Shown here: piece after piece, positions 10,926-22,563 of the stretch
How the letters are laid out: each line of letters begins with the position of its first letter
Position numbering within the stretch: the stretch's first letter is position 1
NCBI RefSeq assembly: GCF_010093595.1
Contig: NW_022985463.1
Coordinates: forward strand, 476,804-540,803
Direction: 5' to 3'
Length of the DNA stretch: 64,000 bases
Source: Mytilinidion resinicola
Lineage: Eukaryota > Ascomycota > Dothideomycetes > Mytilinidiales > Mytilinidiaceae
Program-made: the position numbers and the translations under genes
Notes under the pieces: generated by a model
Told to the model about the DNA's origin: nothing
The model's database searches: none
Seen by the model: the letters and a program-made list of their open reading frames with translations, nothing else

Positions 10926-13270
10926 ATGAGTGGACTACCGGAGCGCAGCTTTTCTTTCAACTACCATGACGAAGGGACACTCCAGCCTCGTAGCAACGGC
11001 TACCAGCAACAGTACTCGCAGCACTCCCAACCCTATCAAGACGAACCCGCAGTCTCCCCTATAGACCCTCCTCGCAGCCAGCAAATACCATCGTCATACG
11101 ACGCCCCTCCACCCCCTCCCGCTCACCGGCAGCCAAGCAGCGCCTACAGCCAATACAGCCAGCACCAGTCACAGAGACAGTACGACGGACAGCAGGAATC
11201 TCTCCCACGACAAAATACCATACCAAGACGCCCGCTCAGCCAGTCTCCACCCCCTCGTTACGGTGTTGGAGCTGTTCCAAATACTTCACAGCCTCGTCGC
11301 CAGTCCGACACCACGCCGGGAATGGACAACTTGAGCACAGCTGCAGCAGGAGGTGGAATTTCAGGAATCGCGATGGGAGTTGCCAGCACAAATGAGCGGG
11401 ACAGCGGTGTGCAGGCGTTGCGGGACATCGACAACCTATACCGGTCTGGTGACATCGCAGGAGCAAGACACACCCCCTCAGAACGCCGATTTGACCAAGA
11501 CGACGACAATTACGGGGTACTCAACCAAGCAGCCGTACCACCACGAAGACCCGTCGACCCTCAACCCTCCTACTCCTCCACAGTACCTCTTGCTGCTGCA
11601 AGCCACGCTCCAGCCGCAGCGTCACGAGCCGAAAGCTCCTCGGAACGAAGCATACCATTATACAACCAACCCTCTCCCAGCGCCTACCCTTATGCTGATA
11701 CCCCCTATGACCAATACTCGTCTAGCAACCTCCGCCTCGCCCCTGCCATGGGCGCAATCGACCCCAACACCATCGCCGACGACGGGGACGATGACTTCGC
11801 CCAAACCCAACATGGTCAAAAACGCCGCTCCCTACTCCCTTTCGGAAACAATCGTAACTCCAGCCGTGAAGGCATCGCGCCAGCTGCTGCGGGGGTTGGT
11901 GCAGGAGCGGCCGCTGCAGGAGCTTTTGCATTTGGCGCGCGAGATGCCAGTGGCACTTATAATGCCGTACCCACGAATGGCGTACAAGACTCTGCCAGCG
12001 GTGGCGCTGGTGGCATCGGTCCAGGGGCTGAGAAAAGTGACTGGCTGAACCGCCAAAATAGCGGAAACAAACGTCTCAAGTGGATTGTAGGTACCATCGT
12101 CGTGCTTGTTATCATCGGCGGCATAGTCGGAGGCGTGATTGGAGGTGTGCTCTCACGGAAGAACAACAAGTCTTCCTCCAAGCCTAGCGATCAGTCCCCT
12201 CAAGGAGTGGCCAACGACAACAAATCCGATCTTGACAAGAACAGCGCCGAAATTCAGAAGCTATTAGGGAACGCGAACTTGCACAAAGTATTTCCGGGCA
12301 TGGACTACACGCCCCTGAATGCCCAATACCCCGATTGCATGCATACACCTCCCAGCCAAAACAATGTCACACGAGACATGACCATGCTCAGTCAGCTCAC
12401 AAACGCGGTCCGGCTGTATGGCACCGATTGCAACCAGACCGAGATGGTCTTACACGCTATTGACCGTCTTGAGCTCACAGACATGAAGGTCTGGCTCGGC
12501 GTATGGCTCGGAAACAACGACACGACCAACGACCGGCAGCTCGCGCAGATGTGGGAGATCCTAGACGACCAGAAATCCAAGAACAACATCGATGTCTTCA
12601 AAGGAGTCATCGTCGGCAACGAAGTCCTCTTTCGAAAGGACCTAACGATAGACGCCCTCGGCAAGATACTCGGAGACGTCAAGAAGAACCTCACAGACAA
12701 GGATATGGATTTACCGCTCGCGACGTCGGATCTTGGAGACAACTGGACTGCAGCGCTTGCTCAAGATGTTGACATCGTAATGAGCAATATTCATCCGTTT
12801 TTCGCGGGTGTCACAGCCGAAGCGGCGGCCGGGTGGACGTGGACGTTCTGGCAGGGGCATGATGTTCCTTTGACAAAGGGCCTCACGACCAAGCAAATCA
12901 TCTCCGAAGTCGGATGGCCGTCTGCTGGAGGAAATGACTGCGGTGAGGTTGATTGTACGAGTGATACGCAAGGAAGTATAGCCGGGATCGACGAAATGAA
13001 CACATTCATGGAAAGCTGGGTTTGTCAGAGTTTGGCGAATGCTACGGAGTATTTCTGGTATGTATATAATCCATTTTCCTTCATCTCGAATCGAGGCTGT
13101 AGTGACCAGTGCTAATAAGATACAGGTTTGAAGCTTTCGACGAACCCTGGAAGATCCAGTTCGACACAAAAGGCAAAGAGTGGGAAGACAAATGGGGCCT
13201 GATGGACATTGACCGCAATTTGAAAGATGGGGTCAAGATTCCGGACTGTGGGGGCAAGACTGCGGCGTAG
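10926..13270 (+). CDS. Membrane-anchored GH17 glucan endo-1,3-beta-glucosidase (BtgC-like)
   Basis: Exons 10926-13057 and 13126-13270 (68-nt intron with a GCTAAT branch point) encode 758 residues. Residues 1-375 are a long cytosolic Gln/Pro/Ser-rich disordered region. A single membrane segment ([22 protein letters not shown], about 385-408) makes this a type II protein. The C-terminal half is a GH17 barrel outside the cell: acid/base Glu566 in VGNEVLF and nucleophile Glu661 in [11 protein letters not shown]. The intron splits the Trp codon of the final [14 protein letters not shown] motif. Family members remodel beta-1,3-glucan in the fungal wall. The domain order matches fungal glucan endo-1,3-beta-glucosidase of the btgC type. 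Confidence 0.93.
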
Positions 13271-14246
13271 AGCAAAGATTTACACTAGCTTGAGTACGGT
13301 TATGAAAATATGGGTATGGATATGACTGGGAAGGTGGCTTGTGTGTGCTCATGTTCGTGATACATTTGGTAGGCAAGGCGTTGGTGGCTTTCTTGGGCGG
13401 GATTTATGGGGACTACGAGCGGTGAGCGTGTTGTATAGTATATGACATTCCTGCGAAGTCATGAAGTATAGCGGGGGCCATGGGAAGTACCGCTGTGAAG
13501 GACGCAGTAATATATTGTAGATAGGACCAATATGCAAACGGACGAGTTTGGCTTTATCCACCATCCTATTCGGTGGGCATCTAGGTAACGTACGCGGATA
13601 TGTCCTTCCCCATCAGGTTCGTACCCACGCTTCTGTCCTATCTCTACATGTGTCGTAGGCATTCAACACTGAAATGTGTTCTGACAAGTGTACGGAGTAT
13701 CCCGTTAGGCACTGGAGCTGGTTCACAGACCGGCACTTCAAGGCCAGCTGAAAGACGCTACCCCCCGTTCTGATCTCTCCAAGATAGAGCTGCCACAACG
13801 AGAAGGCCAATAGCACTCGCGACGTCGGTTCCCCCAACTCCGGCGAGGAAATTGTCGGTATGTCCTCCGGAGCGTGGGGTTCTCGCTAAGTGTCAACGGC
13901 ACGCACTCCACAGCACACCGTTGCCAACGGTACCACTCCCCGGCTCCATCTCCGCAAGGAATCCACTTCGACAACCCTACGTCCACTAGGCTGCCCTTGC
14001 TGTGGAGCAGCCATGGACAAGGTAATCCTGTGTCCAGCCGTCATGATAACGCGTGCGATCTTCAACACTGCCAATGGAGGCGCGACGCGTAGATTATCAA
14101 CGGGATCTAGATCCGATGTCAACATCAACGCGATCTTAGGTACGGCCAAGATGGGCGTGCTGAGGTCAAAGATAACGCTGTAGTTTTCTTACGTCCTCGC
14201 AATCTCTCAAATTTATTTTAATACCCCCGGCTTGTATATCTTCACA
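13271..14246. other. Intergenic, no gene seen
   Basis: Short overlapping frames on both strands without recognisable motifs. The last 40 bases are the AT-rich leader of the 7TM-RGS gene. Confidence 0.45.
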
Positions 14247-16154
14247 ATGGGATTCCACGTCACTCCACACGGCCATGACCTCACGAGCCGCCTGAACTGG
14301 GACTCCCTCGGGCAGCTGTACGCCGGCATCGCCATCGCCTGGACTTGTATCCTAGGCGCCGCCTCAGCATGGCTCTACCTCAACCGCAAGGTCTCGTACC
14401 TCAAGATGCGCAATATCCCGCTCGCCATCACTTCCGTCGTCTTTCTCCAAGTATATATGATCTTAATGCTGCTCGCGTACACCGTCAACGGGAACTTCTC
14501 ATGCGGCCTCGAGTTCTGGATCATGAGCACTTGGCTGCCGTTTGGCATCGCCCTGTTCCAAGCGAATGTTGCGCAGCTGGAGAGCGTTAGTCATATGCAG
14601 CAGCGGATGCTGGATAGCGAGCAAACACTGAGTCGGTCTGGGAAACTGGTCTATCCATCCGGTATTAAGGGGCTCGTGGCTAGGTGGAATACGCTTACGG
14701 CGTTGCGGAAGACATATCTCTTTATTGGCCTCGGGATGCTGGTTCAAGTGGGTACTCACTTATGGCAGATCTATCTACCAGCAGAGGTCACGACTATGGC
14801 ACTAATACATCCTCAGCTCATAGCAATCTCCGTAATATACGCCACATCGCCAACCCTCCAGGGCCACTACGATCCATCCCTCACCCACGCCCAAGGCCAA
14901 GCGAAATGCCGCAAGGGGCTCGAATGGTACCTCCCCTGCCCTCTTCCTCCTTCCCCCTTCCCACTCTTCTTATTAAATCCCTTGCCTAGGATCCCCTCCG
15001 CCATCTGGCAACTTTGGTGGTCCTGCCTCTACGGCCCCTACCTCCTATACCGCATCCGCCACATATCCGATGTCCACTGCTGGCGGCCCCAAATTGCCTG
15101 CTCCGTCATTGCCGGCTTCCCGGGCTCCCCCTTATGGCTCGCTTCCCTGCACTCCCCAGCCTTTGCGCACATAAACAGGCGCTGGGGACCCCCTCTATGG
15201 CTCGCGCCCGGCATCATCGTTACACAGTCCGCTACCCTCTTCTTCCCCATATACGCCGCCTGGCGCGCGCGGTGCGAGCTTCTCGCAACCCTCGCAGCAC
15301 TCAAAGCGTGGGACGAAAAACGCAGCCGCAACAGCACGTCCGGCAGCAGCAACGATAACTCCAGCTGCACCCTCACCACCACCGACGACGTCTGGCACAA
15401 GTCCCACTTCCACAACAAATCGAGCTTTAAATCCGTGTCTACAGCTACAGTCGCACCGCGGACCCCAGTGAGCAGAGAGCTGCAAACTATGGCCGCGCTC
15501 ACCAAAGCCCTCGAACTCAACCCCGCGCCCCTCCTCCACTTCGCCGCGACCGCCGACTTCACCGCCGAGAACGTCGTCTTCCTAATCCAAGTCCGCGACT
15601 TCAAACTCGCCTGGACAAAAGCCACCTCCACTCCCGCGAGCGCCACCTCCACCAACTCGATGCCAAGGCTATTCGCCGCCGCGCTGAGCATCTACCGCTC
15701 CTCGATCGACCCTGCGACGTCTGAGTTCCCCATCAACATCTCCAGCGCCGTCGCCGCGGCCCTGCGCGCCGTCTTCGGCGAGTTCGTGCCCTACCGCGAC
15801 GAGTCGATTGTGGATTCCTTCAAGGACAAGGACGCGCGCGCGCACGACCAGAGCGCGTTCTCGGCGCAGTCGCGGATGCGGGCGATGGGCGGGCGGAAGG
15901 GGCCGCCGTTGTTTGCGGCGTCGGCTGCGACGTTTGAGATGGATGTTACCGAGTCTGTGGGGGATGAGGAGAGGGGCATTTTGGGGTTTGAGCCGGCGCC
16001 GTGCGTGAGGCCGACGTGGTCGCTGGAGACTGGGGGTGCCGTGGAGGGATTTGGGGTGGGTGTGTTTGATGAGGCGGAGGCGAGTATACGGTATTTGGTT
16101 TTGACGAATACGTGGCAGAAGTTTGTGAGGGAGGGGTTGGTGGTTGGAGTATAG
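14247..16154 (+). CDS. Seven-transmembrane protein with C-terminal RGS domain (GprK-like)
   Basis: The ATG at 14247 (CACAATGGG) opens a frame running to 16154. A 63-nt stretch at 14927-14989 has GT..AG ends, a TATTAAAT branch-like site and pyrimidine-rich sequence, and is probably an in-frame intron; its removal joins KGLEW to IPSAIWQLWW and gives 614 residues. The first half has about seven hydrophobic segments (for example LYAGIAIAWTCILGAASAWL and PLAITSVVFLQVYMILMLLA). After a Ser/Thr-rich linker comes an RGS-like domain at about residues 393-491: ALTKALELNPAPLLHFAA, then DFTAENVVFL and FPINISSAVAAALRAVF. Fungal receptors of this layout couple sensing to GTPase acceleration on G-alpha subunits. 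The ligand is unknown. Confidence 0.85.
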   Translation: MGFHVTPHGHDLTSRLNWDSLGQLYAGIAIAWTCILGAASAWLYLNRKVSYLKMRNIPLAITSVVFLQVYMILMLLAYTVNGNFSCGLEFWIMSTWLPFGIALFQANVAQLESVSHMQQRMLDSEQTLSRSGKLVYPSGIKGLVARWNTLTALRKTYLFIGLGMLVQVGTHLWQIYLPAEVTTMALIHPQLIAISVIYATSPTLQGHYDPSLTHAQGQAKCRKGLEWYLPCPLPPSPFPLFLLNPLPRIPSAIWQLWWSCLYGPYLLYRIRHISDVHCWRPQIACSVIAGFPGSPLWLASLHSPAFAHINRRWGPPLWLAPGIIVTQSATLFFPIYAAWRARCELLATLAALKAWDEKRSRNSTSGSSNDNSSCTLTTTDDVWHKSHFHNKSSFKSVSTATVAPRTPVSRELQTMAALTKALELNPAPLLHFAATADFTAENVVFLIQVRDFKLAWTKATSTPASATSTNSMPRLFAAALSIYRSSIDPATSEFPINISSAVAAALRAVFGEFVPYRDESIVDSFKDKDARAHDQSAFSAQSRMRAMGGRKGPPLFAASAATFEMDVTESVGDEERGILGFEPAPCVRPTWSLETGGAVEGFGVGVFDEAEASIRYLVLTNTWQKFVREGLVVGV

Positions 16155-17533
16155 GGCGTGAGGGATGAAGGGGTTTTGGGTGTAATTGGTGTTTCGGTAT
16201 TCTTTAGGGGTAAAATAGGAGGTATGCAATTTAGGAAGCGAAGGAGGGATACCTCACGAGCTAAGTTATGTAATTTATAGTGTGTAAGAGACGGGACGGG
16301 GGTTAAGGATATTTATAATATTGCCTATAAAAGCTATTTAGATATTAATAAGTCATACTATTACCCTAATATGCTTACACTTCTCCATCTATAATATAAG
16401 AAGTAAAGTTAGCTATACTATATCTAAATGTATATAAAGAATCTTCTAGGCTATATATCCTTCCGCTCTTCATATTGTTTATCGATATAGGTACATCGAA
16501 TGGTGATGGGGGGAGGTCGAGGTGAGTGGGGAAGGGAAAGGGGGATGTAGCGTTAGATAGTGGGGCGAGCATCTTGCTTACAAACTTTTTTGTTCTTCTC
16601 AGCTCTAACTTTCTTTGTAAATGCTTTTTGCAAGTCGATTAGACTCAGGCGAGGAGATTTTACTGTTTCGTGCTTTTCTAATGGTACTGAACTATGTGAG
16701 GTAGAGAGAACGGGAAAGAGGGATGGCTATAGCGGAGTTCAGTTTTTGCATCGGAGAGAGATGAAATATAAGGAACTGAATCCAGGTGAAATCGTAATCG
16801 TTATCTATGATTAATCTAGAGTTGGTGTAGAGTTAGTGCAGAGTTTGGGTATAATGAAATGATTGGGGTCCTTGGGCCACTTGGGTTTTCGGAAATTTCT
16901 CTTCTCCGCTCTCCGCGTCTCTTCTCCGCCCTCCGCGTCTCTTCTCCAGGCATCTATATTGCCACCACATCGCCCCCACATAAAGTACTCATTGCATGCA
17001 CCATCCCTACCGATGGAGACATCGAGATGATACGTTAAGCAATGTTGCGTGACACTAGATGCAGTCATCACTCAACACAGCCAGGCCAAGTCAAGGCTGA
17101 GCCTTGTTTCCGTTGTCAAGTTTTTCACCATGTTATTGAATATCAGGATAGACTTATCAGGTGTAGGGCATCGACCCTATTTCTACAAGAGGAAGCAATG
17201 GCTACCTTCGATAGACTCCTTTCCCGAAGAGTCTGAGCCTATTGCTGCTCCAAGCAACGCAAACATATGGCCCCCAAATCGTGCCAAGCCCCGTCTAGGT
17301 ATCCTGCCGGTGATTTCAGTCTTTTCTGCCTTGCTCTGCAAATCTCAGCCTCTTCAGCCCTATTATGCATGTTGCAGCGAAGGGCCACATCCTTGAAATG
17401 GGTGGCCTTATACTGACTACAATAAGCTGTGCTAGGAATAGGTACTCGGGGCCAGAATCAGTCCGCATAGAAAGCGGAATGGGACCCGCTGGTTCTACTT
17501 GCACCTTTTCTTGCTTCCCATAACCTTTTACTC
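16155..17533. other. Intergenic, TpA-rich first half
   Basis: 16230-16480 is strongly AT- and TpA-rich (TATAATATTGCCTATAAAAG-like sequence) with no coding frame, which looks like an old mutated repeat. A 20-bp tandem repeat lies at 16901-16947. A frame at 17049-17396 has no recognisable features. Confidence 0.5.
16901..16947 (+). repeat. 20-bp tandem repeat, about 2.4 copies
   Basis: CTTCTCCGCTCTCCGCGTCT at 16901-16920 is followed by a copy differing at one base (16921-16940) and a partial third (CTTCTCC). It is intergenic. Confidence 0.8.
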
Positions 17534-19931
17534 ATGGATAGACATGACATTTTGCACCCTTCGCTGAGGCAACCATCGGGGGCCTCTTCAGCAACCTGCG
17601 AAGAAGATTACATCGACCACATAGTCCCCTCTTCTCCTCCTAAATCCCCTCTTTTACCCCCAAGCTCTGAGACGGCCGCTTTTCAACACTTTGCCGGCAG
17701 GCAGCCCTCTGCAACGGCTAGCAATCTCAAAATACGAGAGAAGCAGGCTTTTCTAGCCAAGGGAAACCCTTTTTCATCGACCGAAGACCGAAGACCCCAT
17801 CGTCGCCGCGATGCGATATTTCTGTCTGCGTGGTGGGCAGAGATTCTCTTACTTCTGATAGCCATATGTGCTTTGATTGCTATTGCCATCGCGCTGTCAA
17901 AATACAATGCGCAAGAGCAGCCGGCTTGGAAGTATAGCCTTAATCTTAGTACTTTGATTGCTATTCTGTCTACATTGCTCCGGGCCTCGATGGTTGCTGT
18001 TGTGGAAGAAGGTAAAACCTACTGCGCCTGTTTCAATGATACGGGAACACTAGCTAATTACTTCACGGCAGTTGTCAGCCAGCTAAAATGGATGTGGTAT
18101 CGCCGGCCGCGCCCTTTGCGACATCTCGCTCAGTTTGATACAGCATCGCGCGGACCTTGGAGTTCGTTGCTCCTATTCTTTAGAATCAGAAGACTGTTCG
18201 TATTCATCGACCATCCCGAAACAACTGCAGCAACTGATAGATAAAAGCAACCTGGCCCTTCTAGGATGTCTTGTAATCATACTTTCCTTTGCTATTGGCC
18301 CCTTCACTCAGCAGGCTATCAAGACTGTGGCTTGTAATAAGCCTCTTACACCGTTGAACTCATCCATACAAATCGCTAGGATAGTGTCTAGAGACAATAT
18401 TCCTCGCTTTACACCCGGACATTACGACTTAGACCTAGAAACCAGTGCTGCCATATTGGACGGACTGGCTAATCCACATGGTAACCGCTCTGCACTTTCA
18501 GCAGCCTGCATGTCTGGTAATTGTACTTTCGCATCGTACGCTGGCGTTACACATTCGTCTAGTGGGCTTTGCAAAAAGTGTATTGATGTCTCTGGCGAGA
18601 TCCACGAGGTAGTGAGCCCCGCCTTATTCCAAGCCTCGAACGGAACGCTGGTCTCAAGTCCAAACCAATCAGACTACAACTTCTGGTTGAATAGGCAGAG
18701 CATCGGTGGGTGGGATACCGATGATGGAGGGCGTGACGTTTCCGGCGTGCCCCAGGCCTTTTTCAACATGACGCCAGGGGATTTCGAATGGGCTGCTTCA
18801 TTAACCAATACACCCTTTCAAGATCCATCCTTCATTACGGCATCGAACGTTGCAATACTCAATATCACCCTCCTTACGTTCACACTTAATGGCTGCCAAG
18901 TCGTCAACGTCACCGACGGTTACGGATACAGTTACAATATCACCTGTCCACATTCGAAGCTGGACCCCAAAAAATTCGATGCTGACTTCGCTACAACCTC
19001 TGCGTTTGATGCTATCGACATGGCCGCCGTGGCTTGTACATTTTATCCCTGCGTCAAGAATTATCGTGGCGCCGTCAATAATGGCATCCTGAGCGAAACC
19101 ATTGTCAGCGAGACACATGCTTCGCTTAAAGCGTATGCGCCTGATCTCGCCCCGGATTTTCTTCAATTCAACTCGCCGTGCGTAGTCGACGGCCAGCTCT
19201 ACACACACGATAATATTTCTTCATTCCCGGCAGGCAACCACACCTTCAACACCACCCTAATAGACGGGAAGAATGTCACGGTGCCCAATGAGTGTTTTTT
19301 CAAGATCGATGGTATCTACATCAATGCCTTAGCGGAGTTCATGTTCAATGTCTTCACCGGCGACTGCTCCATGCCTCTTACCAGCTATTACGATGAACAT
19401 TCCCCTCCGGACCGGTGGAGCTGGATTTGGTGTGATGATAAGTGGTGGCTAAAGAGTCTATTCAACAAAGGCAACGCCTCCTTCGTAAGCATCGATGCAA
19501 ACCTGGAATCCGTCACGACTGCTATCACCAACGAAATGCGCAAGCAGGGAACAGATTGGAACGGTGATCCAGCCGTGGTAGAAGGCATAGTCCTTCGAGA
19601 AACAATCTGCATACAGTTTGACTGGACCTGGCTGGCGTTCCCAGTCGCACTGCTTCTCCTGACCGCCCTTCTCTTGATTACCATGGCTTTCAAAACGATG
19701 CTAGATAAGCAACAAGTGCCGATATGGAAGTCTTCGATCCTACCACTCTTGTTTTCTGGAAATGGATTCGCTGGCGACAGCAGAGACCGGATGGCGGCGT
19801 CAGGCAATCTTAATCATATTGAAAATGAAGTGGATAAGATGATTGTTAGTCTTGCTCATGATGGCAATGGGTGGGAGTTTGTTAGTAAGAGGTCAAATAA
19901 TGTTAGTGCCGAGGGAGAAGGGGCTACGTGA
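17534..19931 (+). CDS. DUF3176-type fungal membrane protein
   Basis: Two overlapping frames (17534-18244 and one ending at 19931) together make a DUF3176-like protein. Hydrophobic segments are WWAEILLLLIAICALIAIAI, LSTLIAILSTLLRASMVAVV, LALLGCLVIILSFAIGPF and a C-terminal WLAFPVALLLLTALLLI. The hallmark QLKWMWY...RPRPLRHL then FDTASRGPW lies between the second and third. A long extracellular-like region with many N-x-S/T sites and cysteines precedes the last helix. The frames must be joined near 18196-18247. A 52-nt intron with donor GTTCGT and acceptor AAAAG restores the frame (RIRRL-NLALLG) and gives 781 residues, but both ends are weak, so a frameshift is the alternative. Function of the family is unknown. 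Confidence 0.75.
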
Positions 19932-22563
19932 GGTCGACGTTACAGCTGTGAAGACTGCAAACGATAGAGCACTCGAATCTATGCTTGTAGAACTGGCAGA
20001 GCACGGAGTAGAAATAGTAGTATGTATATCAATAGGACAGGGTATCTTTCTTCGACGGTACCTGATATAGGTATAAGGGATTGCGCAGATTAAGTGCGAA
20101 ATGCCGGCGATGCTGTATGAGACTTGATATTAGTGACGGGTTCCAGGCGCCAGGTTTAGGCAGAGGTTCGGAGGACAATAGTGTCGACTATAGAGAATGT
20201 CGGGATCATTATTGTATAATCTACCAATAAATGCAGACTTGCGCTCGCTAAAATGCCAAAACACTAGTTCCTACAGACCTCGTTTCTCTAGAGTGTACAC
20301 TAGTTGGTCAAAAAGCACGTTTCGATCGAAGCAGCAGTCCAGCCCACCCCAAAAAAGGTCTATTTGTGCCCGCGAAGACGAACAATATCTTCCTAAAAAT
20401 CAACTTCTCCACGTATATTAAAGCTCTACAATCATGAACGGTCCTGTATCCTAGCTAGTATGCTCTAAGCCTCTGCCTAGGATTGCGCGGAATGGCCATC
20501 ATCTCCAAGGTTCTGGCTGTATATCCAGCTAGCCGCGCAAGTGTGCCCCTAATCTGCGCATTTCTCGCCATTATATACCGCTCTTCGGATGAGCTCGAAG
20601 GGGTAGCTAGGTGGTATCCCATGCTTCTGAGCGTAGAAGGACTGATCCTATTTCCGATTGTAGGCTAAGGAGCGGTAAAGGCTGGTCGGTTACACCCGTC
20701 AGATTGCGTTCAAGGTTGCAGTTGGCCGAAGAAGTTTTGCTTACAGTACATGAAACTATTAGTGACCATAGTATGGTCGATTTTGTATGCGTAACCATTG
20801 GCATATATAATATGTAGAACTCCGGGCTATTCAGGGTATTACTTATGTTTTTAAGCCGCAAAGCAACACGGAAAGGACATTATCCTTACCTAATTATTAT
20901 TTTAATGTGGGTCTCGAAAGTACTCCACTGTGCCACTAAACTAGTCATTTTCAAGCCACAAGCCAGACTCCCCATCCACGTTTCCTTTGTCATCCGCAAT
21001 ATTATAGCCAGATATGCCGAACCAAGGCGGCGTTATAATAGTTCCATCCGTAAGGAAGGTTCCGAAGAAATAACTACCAATCTTATGTATAAAGCATGTT
21101 GCAAACAAGAACTAGAAGTCTAAAAATCGGTCCTATTTCTATTCTCGGACCGACTTAAGCATAGCATCAACTCGCTATAAATGATTAGTGCCGGAATTAA
21201 AAAGTAAGAATAGAGTAGCGTGCTTACCAAGCTATTGATATTAACCGTCTAAATCCGTGGATTAAATTGGTGCATAGTGCCAGTCTAGGGTAGCCTTATA
21301 TAGTAGCTAAGGCAGTCGGGAGTTGCTATTAAGTAATTAATGATAATCTTCGGGAACGCTGTTCGTAGCTTGTAGAGAAACAAATCCACAGCACCTCTCG
21401 CCGCTTGCGCATTTCTTCTGAAGACCCGGTCCCCCGACACCTTTTTATCCCAGGTAAGAGAATGACGACCAATATTATCTTCCATCATCTTTAGCGCTAA
21501 GTTGATGGACGACGCAACGAACGTGTATTCGGCGTCCGCCGGGGTGTATTCTTTGTTAATTACGACGGGAACTTCTGGCCTTCTGTACATCACAAAATTT
21601 GCCGTTGATATAATAATATAATTTAAAACCAATATAGTATTAACAATTTTCCGATTAAGGTATATTTCAAGACTTCTGTCGAGAAAGTAGAGGCGAAGAA
21701 GTATAGTAGCGGAGTTAAGAAACGAGAAAGCAGTTAATGTGCAGACTTATAATCGGTATTTTAAGAGAAAAGTGTTGAAGTAGATTAAGTAAATTAAATA
21801 AAATGAACATATTAACCTTATATCTTCAAATCTGCACGCTGTCAGATCTTCTCTAGTGTTACCTTCTACCAACACCACTTAACTATAGAGGCCCTTGTAA
21901 GCGCTATAAAGTAGAGAGCGTTTTACTTTACAAATTATTATAGGCCCTATATATTAACATACCCTTAGTAAGTTGGTGGATTAAGCAGTTATCTATTAAG
22001 AGTCCACGCATTAGTATTAGATGTCATTTCGCGTATAATGCTTCCGAGCACAGCCTTCCAGCGGCTCGCTGGTTCCAAGAAAATATCAATTCTCTGGAAC
22101 AATTGGCCTAGACGTCCCCATTAAACTAGCATACAGGCTATTTTAGTTGTTGAAATACCCATTTTAGTATAAACGCCCGATAGACGCTCTGCGCGGCACA
22201 GCAGCTTAAGAGATCAGCGTTTAGGTCATAGTCTCATCGGAAAGAGGGTAGCGATAGACGGAGAAGAAGGGATATGAGACTTTGAATTGCATTGGATAAG
22301 CAACGAACATAGGATATTGCCTAGGTACCTATGTTGGGCGCACGAGGGTGCTGTATTCTAAGGGAGACACGGAGAGTGGGAGAGTCTTGCGGATCCCATT
22401 TTCAGCACAGACCTATTCTTTGGGAATCTCAAACAGCACAGCCCCACTTCAACCTGGAGACGCCTAAACATACACAAAACACTCAGCGGATCTCGAAGCG
22501 CCGTCTTTCACAATAAATTCATGAGTACATGATACACCAAAGCGCTGTACAAAACTCGCTACA
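19932..22563. other. AT/TpA-rich gene-poor island
   Basis: From about 20,200 to 22,330 the sequence is visibly rich in TA, TAT and TTA with stops in all frames, as expected for RIP-mutated repeat relics. One minus-strand frame (21285-21632, about 115 codons) contains a coding-like stretch (EVPVVINKEYTPADAEYTF, then WDKKVSGDRVFRRNAQAARG) that I do not recognise; it could be a captured gene fragment. No terminal inverted repeats or transposase motifs were found. Confidence 0.55.

Noticed and set aside
14232..14246. Upstream start for the 7TM-RGS protein
   Set aside because: The codon is TTG; ATG at 14247 has a good context.
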